Source: Moraxella caprae DSM 19149 (lineage in GTDB: Bacteria > Pseudomonadota > Gammaproteobacteria > Pseudomonadales > Moraxellaceae). From it: DNA of 52,456 nucleotides. The stretch is from NCBI RefSeq assembly GCF_000426885.1, contig NZ_AUGF01000018.1, forward strand, positions 1 through 52,456, in the 5' to 3' direction. A program made the position numbers and the translations under genes. Within the stretch, counting starts at the first letter, position 1, and each line of letters opens with the position of its first letter. Positions 17,746 to 26,380 of this stretch are shown here, piece after piece. Below the pieces are notes generated by a model. That model ran no database searches. It was not told the origin of the DNA and saw only the letters and a program-made list of their open reading frames with translations.

Positions 17746-17824
17746 TTTGTGTTGTAATTTGGGTTATGATTGGTGTTTTTAAAAATAAGGACTGATAAAA
17801 GAGTATGATTTATTAAAGGTGATA

Positions 17825-17855
17825 AAAAAGCATTGCCAATATAGCAATGCTTTTT
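17825..17855. terminator. Bidirectional terminator between bepA and ltaE
   Basis: AAAAAGCATTGC (17825-17836) pairs with GCAATGCTTTTT (17844-17855) around a 7-base loop. Confidence 0.92.
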
Positions 17856-17871
17856 GATAGATAAATTAACC

Positions 17872-18900
17872 TTATAAATACGCCTTAATTTTTTCCACAA
17901 GCTCATCCACTTGCTCTTTGGTGGTGTCAAAACTCATCATCAGACGTATCTCCCCCGTTTCATCATTCCAATCATAAAAATGAAAGTCATCGTGTAATTT
18001 TGTAACCACATCGGGCGGCAATATGGCAAACACAGCATTGCTCTGGACTTTTTGGGTGATGACAACGCCGTCTAAGTCTTTGATTTGGCTGTATAAATAG
18101 CTTGCCATATCGTTACTATGTTTGGCAAGCGACAGCCACAGCTCTTGTTTAAACCACGCCACAAATTGAGCTGAGATGAACCGCATTTTTGATGCCAGTT
18201 GCATGCTGGATTTGCGTAAGTGCAAAATATCCTTGTCCAGTTTGGGATTTAAAAACACCAAACATTCGCCCATCATCATGCCATTTTTGGTACCACCAAG
18301 CGACAGTACATCAGCAAACTGGGCAATGTCCACCAAACGACAACCCAAGTGGGCAGCCGCATTGGACAGCCTTGCCCCGTCAATGTAGAGATACAGCCCA
18401 AACTCATCACAAGCTTGACGGATATTGGCAAGCTCATCAAGACTATAACAAGTACCAAGCTCAGTGGTTTGACTAATATAGACCGCACGAGCCTGTGGGT
18501 GGTGCTCGGATGGGCGAATAAAGTGGCGGATTTTTTGGGGATCTAGCTTGCCATCATCACTATCAATCACCAACAGCTTAATCCCTGCAACATACTGCGG
18601 AGCGATACTTTCATCATTGTTGATGTGGGCGTGATTGGTGCAGATAACCGCACCAAATCGTGGTAATATCGCCGACAACCCCAAAACATTTGCCCCTGTG
18701 CCGTTAAAAACAGGATAACCAACTGCCTGCTCGCCAAAGGTTTGTTTGATATGCTCCGCCAGAGCTTGGCTGTGGCTATCGTAAACGTATGCCTTGTCAT
18801 GTCCGTTATTGGCACTGATAAGTGCATCCATGATGGCAGGATGTACGCCTGAATAGTTGTCAGAGGCAAAAGCAAAATTATGTTGGGCATTCGTACTCAT
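17872..18900 (-). CDS. ltaE: Low-specificity L-threonine aldolase
   Basis: PLP enzyme splitting L-threonine or allo-threonine to glycine and acetaldehyde, 342 residues. FASDNYSGVHPAI at the N-terminus, VFNGTGANVLGL near 64-75, YIDGARLSNAAAHLG near 172-186 and the PLP-lysine motif LGGTKNG with Lys205 are all in place. Its ATG overlaps the stop of the yqeY gene (18897-18900, ATGA), so the pair is translationally coupled. It ends at a terminator shared with bepA. Confidence 0.94.
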   Translation of the reverse strand: MSTNAQHNFAFASDNYSGVHPAIMDALISANNGHDKAYVYDSHSQALAEHIKQTFGEQAVGYPVFNGTGANVLGLSAILPRFGAVICTNHAHINNDESIAPQYVAGIKLLVIDSDDGKLDPQKIRHFIRPSEHHPQARAVYISQTTELGTCYSLDELANIRQACDEFGLYLYIDGARLSNAAAHLGCRLVDIAQFADVLSLGGTKNGMMMGECLVFLNPKLDKDILHLRKSSMQLASKMRFISAQFVAWFKQELWLSLAKHSNDMASYLYSQIKDLDGVVITQKVQSNAVFAILPPDVVTKLHDDFHFYDWNDETGEIRLMMSFDTTKEQVDELVEKIKAYL

Positions 18901-19343
18901 GCGGTCAATGCCTTTTTGACAAGTCCTGAGATGATAGCAGGGTCGGCTTGCCCTACGGTCTTGTCTTTGACAGTGTTCATCACACGCCCCATGTCTTTTA
19001 TGCCAGACGCACCAAGCTCGCTGATGGTCTCATTGATGATGGCGATAAGCTTGTCATCGGACAACTGCTCGGGCAAAAAGGCAGAGATGACGTCAATCTC
19101 AAACTGCTCTTTTTGTGCCAAATCATCACGCCCATTGGCGGTATAAATACCCAAAGACTCTTGGCGTTGTTTGATTTGTTTTTGTAAAATCGCCAGTACA
19201 TCTTTGTCGTCAAGCTCTGTTTGTCCGTCAATCTCTACTTGTTTGATGACGGCTTGCACGTTCCGCAAAACCTTGACTTGCTCCATGTTTTTGGCTTTCA
19301 TGGCGGTTTTGATGGTGTCGGTTAGGGTTACTTTTAGGGTCAT
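18897..19343 (-). CDS. yqeY: GatB/YqeY domain protein
   Basis: A 148-residue stand-alone version of the C-terminal helical domain of amidotransferase subunit GatB; thought to touch tRNA, exact role unknown. Typical stretches are LKVTLTDTIKTAMKAKNMEQVKVLRNVQAVIK, the KQIKQRQESLGIYTANGRDDLAQKEQFEIDVISAFLPEQLS core and the final MGRVMNTVKDKTVGQADPAIISGLVKKAL. A GGAGACACTC ribosome-binding site precedes it. First gene of the yqeY-ltaE pair. In many bacteria yqeY accompanies rpsU and dnaG; not here. Confidence 0.92.
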   Translation of the reverse strand: MTLKVTLTDTIKTAMKAKNMEQVKVLRNVQAVIKQVEIDGQTELDDKDVLAILQKQIKQRQESLGIYTANGRDDLAQKEQFEIDVISAFLPEQLSDDKLIAIINETISELGASGIKDMGRVMNTVKDKTVGQADPAIISGLVKKALTA

Positions 19344-19486
19344 GAGTGTCTCCTGTTAAATGGTGTATTTTAGCAAATTTGGGTTAGATTTGCGATAAAA
19401 TTAATCATGATTTGGCAACTTGCAAAACAAATATTCATATTGTATAATCAAAAACCCCCAAAATTTATCATATCATTTAGGAGAAA

Positions 19487-20861
19487 ATGATGGGTATGCT
19501 GTCAAAAATCTATGATAAAAGTTTATGTAAAGTTCGTACGGTTACCGCTTTTATTTGTTTGTCTGATGATAAAAATGATTGGGAAAATATTTTAAATGTC
19601 GCCAAACTCAATTGCCAAAAAGTCGCCAATCAATTAATGGAGCATGGCTATATTGTACAATCCCTTCGTTTGGTTACAAACCCATTTGGTGAATACATCA
19701 ATACGGATAATTTTGATTTTGCCAAACAAGATTTGTCTGATTTGACAAATATTTTAAATAAACTCAATCAAGACAATCCTTTACGCCTAAGATTTGCCAT
19801 TGGTGAGGCTAAAACCGCCAAAGAAATCGCTTTATTACCAGAGCTGATTAAAGATTATGGCGATTTATGCAATGCTTGTGTGAATATTGATGTTGATGAG
19901 CATGGGTTTTTGGACAATGAAAAAATCATGAACAGCGTTCACGCCATTAACCACATCGCCAACATTACCCCAAATGGACAAGGTAACTTTAATTTTACCG
20001 TCAATTTTAATTGCAATTCTTTCATTCCTTATTTTCCTGCCAGTTATCATCGTAACGAATTAGGCAATGTGTTAGTAGTGGGACTTGAAACGCCTGATTT
20101 ATTGGTTTCTGCCTTAAATGACATTCAACACGAAAAATCACAATTAAGCCACGCTGATTTTATGCAATTGGCATATCAAACCATGCACCAAGCCCTAAGT
20201 CAGCATATTTTACCAATCAACAACATTGTCAATAACACCACATTAACAGATAATAGACTTCCTGCAAAACCCAAAAATAAGGAAAACCGTTCGTGGTGAG
20301 CTTGTCGAACCATAACGGTTTTCCGCCACCCCTCAACAAGCTCGGGGCGAACGGAAAGCCTAGTTTTGCAGGAAGTCTAATTATCGTTTTATTGGCATTG
20401 ACACTTCTGCTGCCCCATCAAAAAATTGCTCATCAATGACAAAACTTTATGAATTATTGGGCGTGCCATTTTTTGGGGCATCTGGTACGGTTGAGATTTC
20501 AGCATTATTAACTAAAGTATTTAAAAGTATTGCGGTTACACAGGTGGGATTTAGCGGACTTATGCTTGCTGTTACTGAGGATACAGGATTGGCGATTGGC
20601 ACACAAAGGAGTGATTTTGATATTCATGGATTGCTGACATTTAGTAGTGTTTGTGGTATTGGACTTGATACTGTGCCAATTGAAGGTAACACGCCATTTG
20701 ATAAAATCGTACATATCATGCGTGATACAGGCACAATGGCATATCGTCTCAATAAACCTTTGACGGTGCGTTTATTTCCCGTGCCCAATCTCACACAAGG
20801 ACAAATGACAACATTTGATAGTGATGATTTGTGCAATTGTGCGGTGATGGCATTGCCTTAA
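19487..20861 (+). pseudogene. DUF711 (UPF0210-like) gene interrupted by MITE-A
   Basis: Two open frames form one DUF711 protein broken by a MITE at 20254-20379. The 5' part (to 20253) gives about 255 residues including LRFAIGEAKTAKEIALLPELIKDYG and FNFTVNFNCNSFIPYFPASYH. The 3' part gives TKLYELLGVPFFGASGTVEISALL, GLDTVPIEGNTPFDKIVHIM and KPLTVRLFPVPNL, the family's C-terminal signature. Deleting the element and one TA joins the halves in frame through NNYRFIGIDTSAAPS, a DUF711-type sequence. As it stands, translation runs into the element and stops at 20299 after RSW. AGGAG at 19479 favours ATG 19490 (19487 is also in frame). The family's function is unknown. TATAAT at 19443-19448 is the likely promoter. 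Confidence 0.93.
20254..20379 (+). repeat. MITE-A copy 2 (126 bp) inside DUF711
   Basis: Begins TAGACTTCCTGCAAAAC and ends with the exact reverse complement. By eye it matches the reverse complement of the copy at 142-267 at every base. The flanks show a TA duplication as target site. The core forms two overlapping stem-loops (AACCGTT...AACGGTT, and CCGTTCG-GAGCTTGT with ACAAGCTC-CGAACGG). It carries no open frame for a transposase. Confidence 0.93.
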
Positions 20862-20864
20862 TCT

Positions 20865-20897
20865 AAAACCCAATAAACATCACTTTTATTGGGTTTT
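20865..20897. terminator. Bidirectional terminator between DUF711 and rsmI
   Basis: AAAACCCAATAAA (20865-20877) pairs with TTTATTGGGTTTT (20885-20897), 7-base loop. Confidence 0.9.
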
Positions 20898-20909
20898 ATT
20901 TTGTCTTAA

Positions 20910-21740
20910 TTATTTTTGTGTTAATATGAGTAATCTGTTATAAATCTCACTTTTTTTAATACCCAATACATCCGCCACAATTGCACTTGCTTTTTTTGGT
21001 GGTAATTCTTTGGCAATGGCAAGTAGCCATTCATCATAATCCGCTTTTTGTTCTTTTTGGGTATTACCTGCCACAACCAGCACAATCTCGCCACGTTGTT
21101 GGTTGGGGTCATTCTTTACAAATTCTAATAAATCAGCCAGCGGTAATTTTTTTATTGTCTCAAAGGTTTTACTAATCTCACGGCACAACGTGGCTTCTCG
21201 CTCACCGCCAAACACGTCCGCCATATCGGATAGGCAGTCTGTAATGCGGTGCGGTGCTTCATAAAAAATCAGCGTCTCAGTATGAGCTTGATACGCCTTT
21301 AAAGTCTCTATCCGCCCATGTTGTTTGGCGGGCAAAAACCCCACAAAACTAAACTTATCAGACGGCAAACCCGCCACAGACAACGCCCCGATGACCGCAC
21401 ACGCCCCGACAATCGGCACAACGGTGATGCTCTCATCATGGCACGCCTTCACCAGTCGATAACCAGGGTCAGAGATAAGCGGTGTGCCAGCGTCCGAAAT
21501 CAGAGCAACTGATTGACCGCCTTGTAATCGCTCGATAAGCCGTGCCGTCTGTGTGTCGGCATTATGCTCATGATAGGCGGTGGTGGGCGTGGATATGTTA
21601 AAAAAACTTAATAATTTACCACTGGTGCGAGTGTCTTCGCACGCGATTACGTCCACAGATTTTAGGGTGTCAATCGCCCTTGCCGTCATGTCGTTTAGAT
21701 TGCCAATGGGGGTGGCAACGATATATAAAATGCCTGTCAT
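20910..21740 (-). CDS. rsmI: 16S rRNA (cytidine1402-2'-O)-methyltransferase RsmI
   Basis: SAM-dependent methyltransferase acting on 16S rRNA C1402 in the decoding centre, 276 residues. Family marks: LYIVATPIGNLNDMTARA at the N-terminus, VIACEDTRTSGKLL near residues 31-44, YHEHNA, VALISDAGTPLISDPGYRLV near 80-100, and FVGFLPAK. The short C-terminal helical domain (PPKKASAIVADVLGIKKSEIYNRLL) is complete. The gene stands alone, divergent from nothing close, converging on the broken DUF711 gene. Confidence 0.96.
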   Translation of the reverse strand: MTGILYIVATPIGNLNDMTARAIDTLKSVDVIACEDTRTSGKLLSFFNISTPTTAYHEHNADTQTARLIERLQGGQSVALISDAGTPLISDPGYRLVKACHDESITVVPIVGACAVIGALSVAGLPSDKFSFVGFLPAKQHGRIETLKAYQAHTETLIFYEAPHRITDCLSDMADVFGGEREATLCREISKTFETIKKLPLADLLEFVKNDPNQQRGEIVLVVAGNTQKEQKADYDEWLLAIAKELPPKKASAIVADVLGIKKSEIYNRLLILTQK

Positions 21741-21835
21741 TTTTGCCTTTTTAATTTAAATAATGAGTGTTAATTTTATTTGGGCGAATGTGATTTTCCC
21801 CTACAATAATTCACAAATTTTTAATTATCATTATT

Positions 21836-22525
21836 TCATTCTGTATTATCCGATGTATCATTTTCTAAATCCATATTATCCACACCTGAATTCTCTAAAT
21901 TTAAAGTTTTACCCAAATGTAACCAATTTCCCAATACACCCGCCAATTCATCTAGCCCTTCTTTATTTAATGCCGAAAACAGCTGAACGGAAAATGGCAA
22001 GTCTAAGGCTTGCAGTTGTTTTTTGGTTTGCAAAAGAGCAGTTTTTTGAGCCCCATGTTTTAATTTATCCGCTTTGGTGAGTAACACATGAACGGGCAAG
22101 TCGCCGTCCTTTGCCCAATGGAGCATTTGCTCATCAAAATACTTCAACGGGTGGCGAATGTCGGTGAGCAAAATTAGCCCCGTCAGACTTTCACGATGAA
22201 CAAGGTAATTTTCAAGCTCTTTTTGCCATTTGATTTTCATCGCTTCTGGCACTTGGGCATAGCCATAGCCGGGCAAATCCACGATACGACTATGTTCTGA
22301 GCCGACATTAAAAAAGTTAATCATCTGCGTCCGCCCTGGGGTTTTGGACGAGCGGGCGAGCTGTTTTTGGTGGGTGATGGTGTTGATGGCGGACGACTTA
22401 CCTGCGTTTGACCGCCCTGCAAATGCCACTTCAAAGCCTGTATCAGGCGGGCAGAGTTTTAGGGTGGGGGCGGAGAGTGAAAAGGCGGTTTGGCGGATGA
22501 TTTTTTGGTAGTCGGTGGTGGTCAT
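21836..22525 (-). CDS. engB: Ribosome biogenesis GTP-binding protein EngB (YihA/YsxC)
   Basis: Essential GTPase of 50S assembly, 229 residues. G1 is GRSNAGKSS near residues 37-45, G2 lies in the SKTPGRTQMINFF segment, G3 is DLPGYGYA near 84-91 and G4 is TKADK near 150-154. The last ~30 residues after the G domain are acidic and polar (LENSGVDNMDLENDTSDNTE), longer than in E. coli. It is divergent from the cytochrome c5 and c4 genes, a neighbourhood also seen in Pseudomonas. Confidence 0.95.
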   Translation of the reverse strand: MTTTDYQKIIRQTAFSLSAPTLKLCPPDTGFEVAFAGRSNAGKSSAINTITHQKQLARSSKTPGRTQMINFFNVGSEHSRIVDLPGYGYAQVPEAMKIKWQKELENYLVHRESLTGLILLTDIRHPLKYFDEQMLHWAKDGDLPVHVLLTKADKLKHGAQKTALLQTKKQLQALDLPFSVQLFSALNKEGLDELAGVLGNWLHLGKTLNLENSGVDNMDLENDTSDNTE

Positions 22526-22731
22526 GATGTCAAATATAACTGCTAATAATGATAAAATAGTGTATCATGAAAGCCATAAAATAGCGATAAAAAACCCAAA
22601 GGGTAAATAAGTCGCATTCGGCATAGTTACCAAATATCCCTTGCAACTTGGCAAAAAACTTGCATAATAAAAGCATAAAGAGAAACAACCATTCTCACAT
22701 TTATCCCAAATTACCCTTAGTGGGAGTTATT

Positions 22732-23028
22732 ATGTCAAAATTATTACAAATCGCCATTGCCAGTCTTGCCCTAGTCACCACAGGTGTAAGCCATGCCGAT
22801 GTCGCCACCACTTACCAAAAAACCTGTGCCACCTGCCACGATAGCGGTGCCTTAAACGCCCCCAAAAAAGGCGACAAAGCCACATGGGATAGGCTAAAAG
22901 CCCAAAAAGGCATGGAAACCTTGGTCAAAAACACCAAAAAAGGCATGCCCCAAATGCCTGCCAAGGGCTTGTGCCAAACATGTAGCGATGATGAGTTTCG
23001 GGCATTGATTGACTACATGGCAAAATAA
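22732..23028 (+). CDS. Cytochrome c5-like monohaem protein
   Basis: A 98-residue periplasmic electron carrier. The start at 22732 follows GGGAG and opens a signal peptide (MSKLLQIAIASLALVTTGVSHA). The haem motif CATCH lies near residues 32-36. The axial Met is probably in KGMPQMPAKGLC near 76-88. Two extra cysteines (CQTC) near the C-terminus are typical of c5. The open frame reaches 22648 but the upstream part lacks features. It precedes the c4 gene and has its own terminator, so it is probably a separate transcript. Confidence 0.9.
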   Translation: MSKLLQIAIASLALVTTGVSHADVATTYQKTCATCHDSGALNAPKKGDKATWDRLKAQKGMETLVKNTKKGMPQMPAKGLCQTCSDDEFRALIDYMAK

Positions 23029-23033
23029 AAAAC

Positions 23034-23083
23034 TGGGGCATATTCACCCAAAACAACAACATCATCTTTGGGTACATGCCCCA
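23034..23083 (+). terminator. Terminator after cytochrome c5 gene
   Basis: TGGGGCAT (23034-23041) pairs with ATGCCCCA (23076-23083) and an inner ACCCAAA/TTTGGGT stem extends it; TTTTT follows. Confidence 0.85.
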
Positions 23084-23210
23084 TTTTTATGGCTTTTGTC
23101 AATCATGAGTTAATGATGATGGCTTGATTTGATAATTTTTTGTTAAAATCTCATCTTTTTGCAAAAAAATGTTGCCAAAACCACAATTTTTGTAGGAAAA
23201 TTTAGCGAAG

Positions 23211-23230
23211 TCTTGCTATAATAAGCAAGA
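23211..23230 (+). promoter_or_regulatory. Promoter with overlapping palindrome upstream of cytochrome c4
   Basis: TGC plus TATAAT (23214-23222) is an extended -10 element. It sits inside a perfect inverted repeat, TCTTGCT and AGCAAGA separated by 6 bp, so a repressor or other regulator might bind here. A second small hairpin (CGGGG...CCCCG, 23283-23295) lies in the leader. Confidence 0.5.
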
Positions 23231-23315
23231 TTTACCCATTTGACTTTTAAAAGCCAAATAAAAAGATACAAAACCCAAGACACGGGGATTACCCCGAAGT
23301 TAGTAGGAAATTGTT

Positions 23316-24017
23316 ATGAAAGCCATGAATTTGTCAGCCAAAGCCATGCTAGCCAAAATGTTGCTCGTCACAGGCTTTGGTTTTGTCGCCTTGACCGCCA
23401 CTGCCGCTCCAACTGTTCCTGCCTTTGACATCGAAGCAGGTAAAGCCATCGTAGATGCCAACTGTGCCGCTTGCCACGGTGCCAATGGTGTCTCGGTCGC
23501 CCCAGCTCAGCCAAATTTGGGCGGTCAAAACATCAAATACCTATACAAGCAACTGGTCGATTTTAAAACAGGTGCTAGAAAAAATGGCATCATGCAGGCA
23601 CAACTTGCAGGACTTACCCAGCAAGATCTTGCTAACGTGGCAGGCTACTACGCCAGTCAAGCCCCGTGGCTACCAGGTTATGGCAACAAAGCCACGAACG
23701 CCGCCGCCCAAAAACTCTACCTAGGTGGTGACAAGAGTCGTGGTATCATCCCTTGTGCAGGGTGCCATGACCCCAAAGGGGCAGGCAATAACTGGGCGGC
23801 GTTCCCACGCATTGGCGGTCAGCATGCTACCTATATCTCAACTCAGCTAAAACTGTTCCGTGCCGCAGGTCGTGAAGATGAAGGTCTCATGGCAGAACAG
23901 GTTCGTACCAACGACTCTGCCAAAAAAGACGAAAAAGGCATGATGCAAATCGTGGCAGCCAAACTGTCTGATAAAGACATCAAGATGCTTTCTGAATTTA
24001 TCAGTGCCGTTCACTGA
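23316..24017 (+). CDS. Dihaem cytochrome c4
   Basis: A 233-residue periplasmic dihaem protein that passes electrons towards terminal oxidases, often cbb3 type. There is a signal peptide (LLVTGFGFVALTATAA, cut near residue 31). The first haem motif CAACH starts at Cys50. The second, CAGCH, has Cys147, Cys150 and His151. The tandem repeat of the two domains is visible in PNLGGQNIKYLYKQLVDFKTGARKN and PRIGGQHATYISTQLKLFRAAGRED. The genes for CcoS and SafE-like protein elsewhere in this window fit a cbb3 pathway. Terminator follows. Confidence 0.94.
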   Translation: MKAMNLSAKAMLAKMLLVTGFGFVALTATAAPTVPAFDIEAGKAIVDANCAACHGANGVSVAPAQPNLGGQNIKYLYKQLVDFKTGARKNGIMQAQLAGLTQQDLANVAGYYASQAPWLPGYGNKATNAAAQKLYLGGDKSRGIIPCAGCHDPKGAGNNWAAFPRIGGQHATYISTQLKLFRAAGREDEGLMAEQVRTNDSAKKDEKGMMQIVAAKLSDKDIKMLSEFISAVH

Positions 24018-24044
24018 TTTGTCAGATTTAGACTTGTGTGTGAT

Positions 24045-24066
24045 AAAACCCCTTGATTGGGGTTTT
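24045..24066 (+). terminator. Terminator after cytochrome c4
   Basis: AAAACCCC (24045-24052) pairs with GGGGTTTT (24059-24066), 6-base loop. Confidence 0.88.
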
Positions 24067-24141
24067 GTCGTTGCTTGATTTTGCCCCTATTTGGTTTTTG
24101 CTTACCCTTATCCATCCCTAACCGCCCAGCCAGAGCTTGCT

Positions 24142-25236
24142 ATGTTATCTCGTTATACCGTGTTTTTTGTGGCATGTGCCTTACCACTCTTATTTGCCCA
24201 TCAGATTGCCCCGAGCATAGCTCATGAGCTAGATTTTTGGCTGTTGTGGGTGATTGCCATGCTCGTGGTGGGTCTGCCCGTGTTATTTGCCGAGCTTGCC
24301 CTATCTGCTCGCAGTGGCGACGGTGTGTGGCTTGGCATGCAAAAGCTTACCCGTGAAGCCGATGCCAAGATGACATGGCGAGCCTTTGCAGGGCTGTCGG
24401 TGTTGGTCTCACTACTCATTAGTGCGACCATGACCGCACGCATTGGGGCAGGACTTCATCAGCACCTACCCCAGCTCAACCTTAGTGTGCCAAGCATTGG
24501 GCTTAGTGCAGGGGCGATGATAGTGGCACTCATCCTAAGCCTGCTCAAAACTCGTCTACTTGGGGTCGGAGTCATCATCGTCATCATCGGTGGGCTTATC
24601 TCGCTCTTTGATGGCGGCCTAGCTAGCGGTGTGAGTGTGCCAACCATCACATCTGTATCGCTTGGCGAGTGGGCAAGGGCGGTCTCTTTGGCATTACTCT
24701 CGGTGGGCGTGGGTACAGGTCTGTACTGGTTCTTGGGCGTGGACATGACCCGACAAGTCGTGGATAAGAACAACAAAAAGCCCTTATCGGGATTGATATT
24801 GCCCATCTGGCTTACTCAGCTTGTGTTTGGGGCGTTTGCTCTGATGGTCGGCAGTGCCTTTGTCACGCCAACATCCTTTGCCGTGACGAGTATGGGCATG
24901 CTGTTCATCGCCAGTTTCTTGGTGTACTATGCCATCAGTCAGCTCAAAATCCGCTTTGGACTCATCAAGGGCGTATCTGCTGGTATCGTGCTTGCCATGC
25001 TGTTATCTACCCTACCTGCCAACATCGCCCTAATGGCACTGGTCGTCATCAGTCTCTTGGCGGTCGTTATCTTGGCGGTGTTCTCTGGCTTTGTGATGAA
25101 AATCAGCCATTTACGCAAAACTTTTAACTTTAAAAGTGAAGGGCGTTATAACATCTGGCGAGTATTGGTGCGTATTGGCGTACCACTTGCCATCATCATC
25201 GCACTCATCGGCTGGGTCGGGCAATGGCTACAATAA
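24142..25236 (+). CDS. Multi-pass membrane protein, possibly SNF/NSS transporter-like
   Basis: A 364-residue protein with about 10-11 hydrophobic segments from near residue 5 to the C-terminus. The start is uncertain. ATG 24142 is used because upstream only a TTG at 24091 keeps the frame, and the ribosome-binding site is weak either way. The early segment VVGLPVLFAELALSARSGDG resembles the conserved second helix of sodium-neurotransmitter-type transporters, but it is shorter than the usual ~450 residues and no other signature is certain. Its 3' end overlaps rnfH by 13 bases, so they are co-transcribed. Confidence 0.6.
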   Translation: MLSRYTVFFVACALPLLFAHQIAPSIAHELDFWLLWVIAMLVVGLPVLFAELALSARSGDGVWLGMQKLTREADAKMTWRAFAGLSVLVSLLISATMTARIGAGLHQHLPQLNLSVPSIGLSAGAMIVALILSLLKTRLLGVGVIIVIIGGLISLFDGGLASGVSVPTITSVSLGEWARAVSLALLSVGVGTGLYWFLGVDMTRQVVDKNNKKPLSGLILPIWLTQLVFGAFALMVGSAFVTPTSFAVTSMGMLFIASFLVYYAISQLKIRFGLIKGVSAGIVLAMLLSTLPANIALMALVVISLLAVVILAVFSGFVMKISHLRKTFNFKSEGRYNIWRVLVRIGVPLAIIIALIGWVGQWLQ

Positions 25237-25571
25237 ACATCGCTTTGGCGTATGCAGACGCGGACAGGCACTACTATCACGAACTTATCCTGCCCCACGG
25301 AACAACCCTATACCAAGCCCTAGCCCATGCAGGCTGGCTGAGTCTGCCGACTTTTATCGACTTTGGGGCGTGGTGCGACACGCACATGACTGCCGACCCT
25401 AGCCACAAGGCGTGGTATGTCGGCATATATAGCCAAAAAAAACGCCTAGACACGGTGCTATCAGATGGTGATAGGGTGGAGATTTATCGCCCCTTATCCT
25501 ACGACCCGATGGCACGACGCAAATCCAAATCCAAAGTTCGCCTAAAAAAGCTCGGCTATCGCCCGTTATAG
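25224..25571 (+). CDS. rnfH: RnfH-family (UPF0125) protein
   Basis: A 115-residue beta-grasp (ubiquitin-like) protein of unclear function. Family pattern: INIALAYADADRHYYHELILPHGTTLYQALAHAGW at the N-terminus, VGIYSQKKRLDTVLSDGDRVEIYRPLSYDPMARR near 65-100, and a basic KSKSKVRLKKL tail. In many gammaproteobacteria rnfH precedes or faces bamE, as here across a terminator. It overlaps the upstream membrane-protein gene. Confidence 0.92.
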   Translation: MATINIALAYADADRHYYHELILPHGTTLYQALAHAGWLSLPTFIDFGAWCDTHMTADPSHKAWYVGIYSQKKRLDTVLSDGDRVEIYRPLSYDPMARRKSKSKVRLKKLGYRPL

Positions 25572-25603
25572 CTTTTACGGATAATAATTTTAAAAACCAC
25601 ATA

Positions 25604-25640
25604 AAAAATCAGGCAAAGCACTCCACTTTGCCTGATTTTT
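25604..25640. terminator. Bidirectional terminator after rnfH
   Basis: AAAAATCAGGCAAAG (25604-25618) pairs with CTTTGCCTGATTTTT (25626-25640), 7-base loop. Confidence 0.93.
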
Positions 25641-25668
25641 TATCCAGCTTACTAGGGTGTACTTGCCC
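25641..25668. repeat. Possible solo end of MITE-C
   Basis: The bases around GGGTGTACTTGC resemble the right end and flank of the element at 43873-44020. Low confidence. The remaining ~180 bp to bamE hold no confident gene, only about 40 open codons on the plus strand (about 25678-25797). Confidence 0.35.
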
Positions 25669-25847
25669 TTTGTATTTGCAATGAAAAATGCCTGTTTAAA
25701 AAAGCAGGGGAATCGCACATTTTTCAAGGAAAAAACAAAGGCTGTGAGTTTTCTATCAGTCAAGTTTTTGACGATGAAAAACAATTGATTTATTTGTAAA
25801 ATATTTTTAAATTACAAATTGTGTTATAAAGGGCAGGCACGCCCTAA

Positions 25848-26231
25848 TTACTGATTTCTTCTTGGCAGTGACTCACGCCCTGCGATACGCACCACACGCC
25901 CATTTTCAAAAAAGATAGACAGGTACTGACTGGCGTTTTTGATGTCTTTTTTGCCCGCTCGCTTGCCGTCTGTGCCTGCGGTGTAGTCGTACAGATAGTC
26001 AAAGCGGTTCGGATTTAGCGTGTCTTTCATGGCAGGGCTACCAAGCAGATAAGTCACTTGGTCAGCGGTCATGCCCACTTGCACCTGCGATGCCTGAGCG
26101 GACGTGATGGGCGTGCCTTGGGGCAAATCAATGGTATACACACGAAACACCGAACAGCCTGACAATGCCAATGTGCCGACCAGTGCCAACGCCATGAATT
26201 TAGGGGCAAATGTTTGCGATAGGGTCATCAT
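25848..26231 (-). CDS. bamE: Outer-membrane assembly lipoprotein BamE
   Basis: A 127-residue lipoprotein subunit of the beta-barrel assembly complex, anchored in the outer membrane facing the periplasm. The lipobox LSGC places the lipidated Cys at residue 26. The SmpA/OmlA domain follows with VQVGMTADQVTYLLGSPAMKDTLNPNRFDYLYDY near residues 51-85 and YLSIFFENGRVVRIAG near 103-118. It converges on rnfH and is divergent from the DUF3025 gene. Confidence 0.96.
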   Translation of the reverse strand: MMTLSQTFAPKFMALALVGTLALSGCSVFRVYTIDLPQGTPITSAQASQVQVGMTADQVTYLLGSPAMKDTLNPNRFDYLYDYTAGTDGKRAGKKDIKNASQYLSIFFENGRVVRIAGRESLPRRNQ

Positions 26232-26380
26232 ATACTCTCATCTTTATAAATAATCGCCATATTAAACGCAAGTGCGAAAATATGCAAGTTTTTTATAACG
26301 CCCTACCCCCAAAAGCCGACTACCCAAAGCTTACAAAATATGCTATGCTCACGATGATTCTACCGCCTGTTAATATCATC

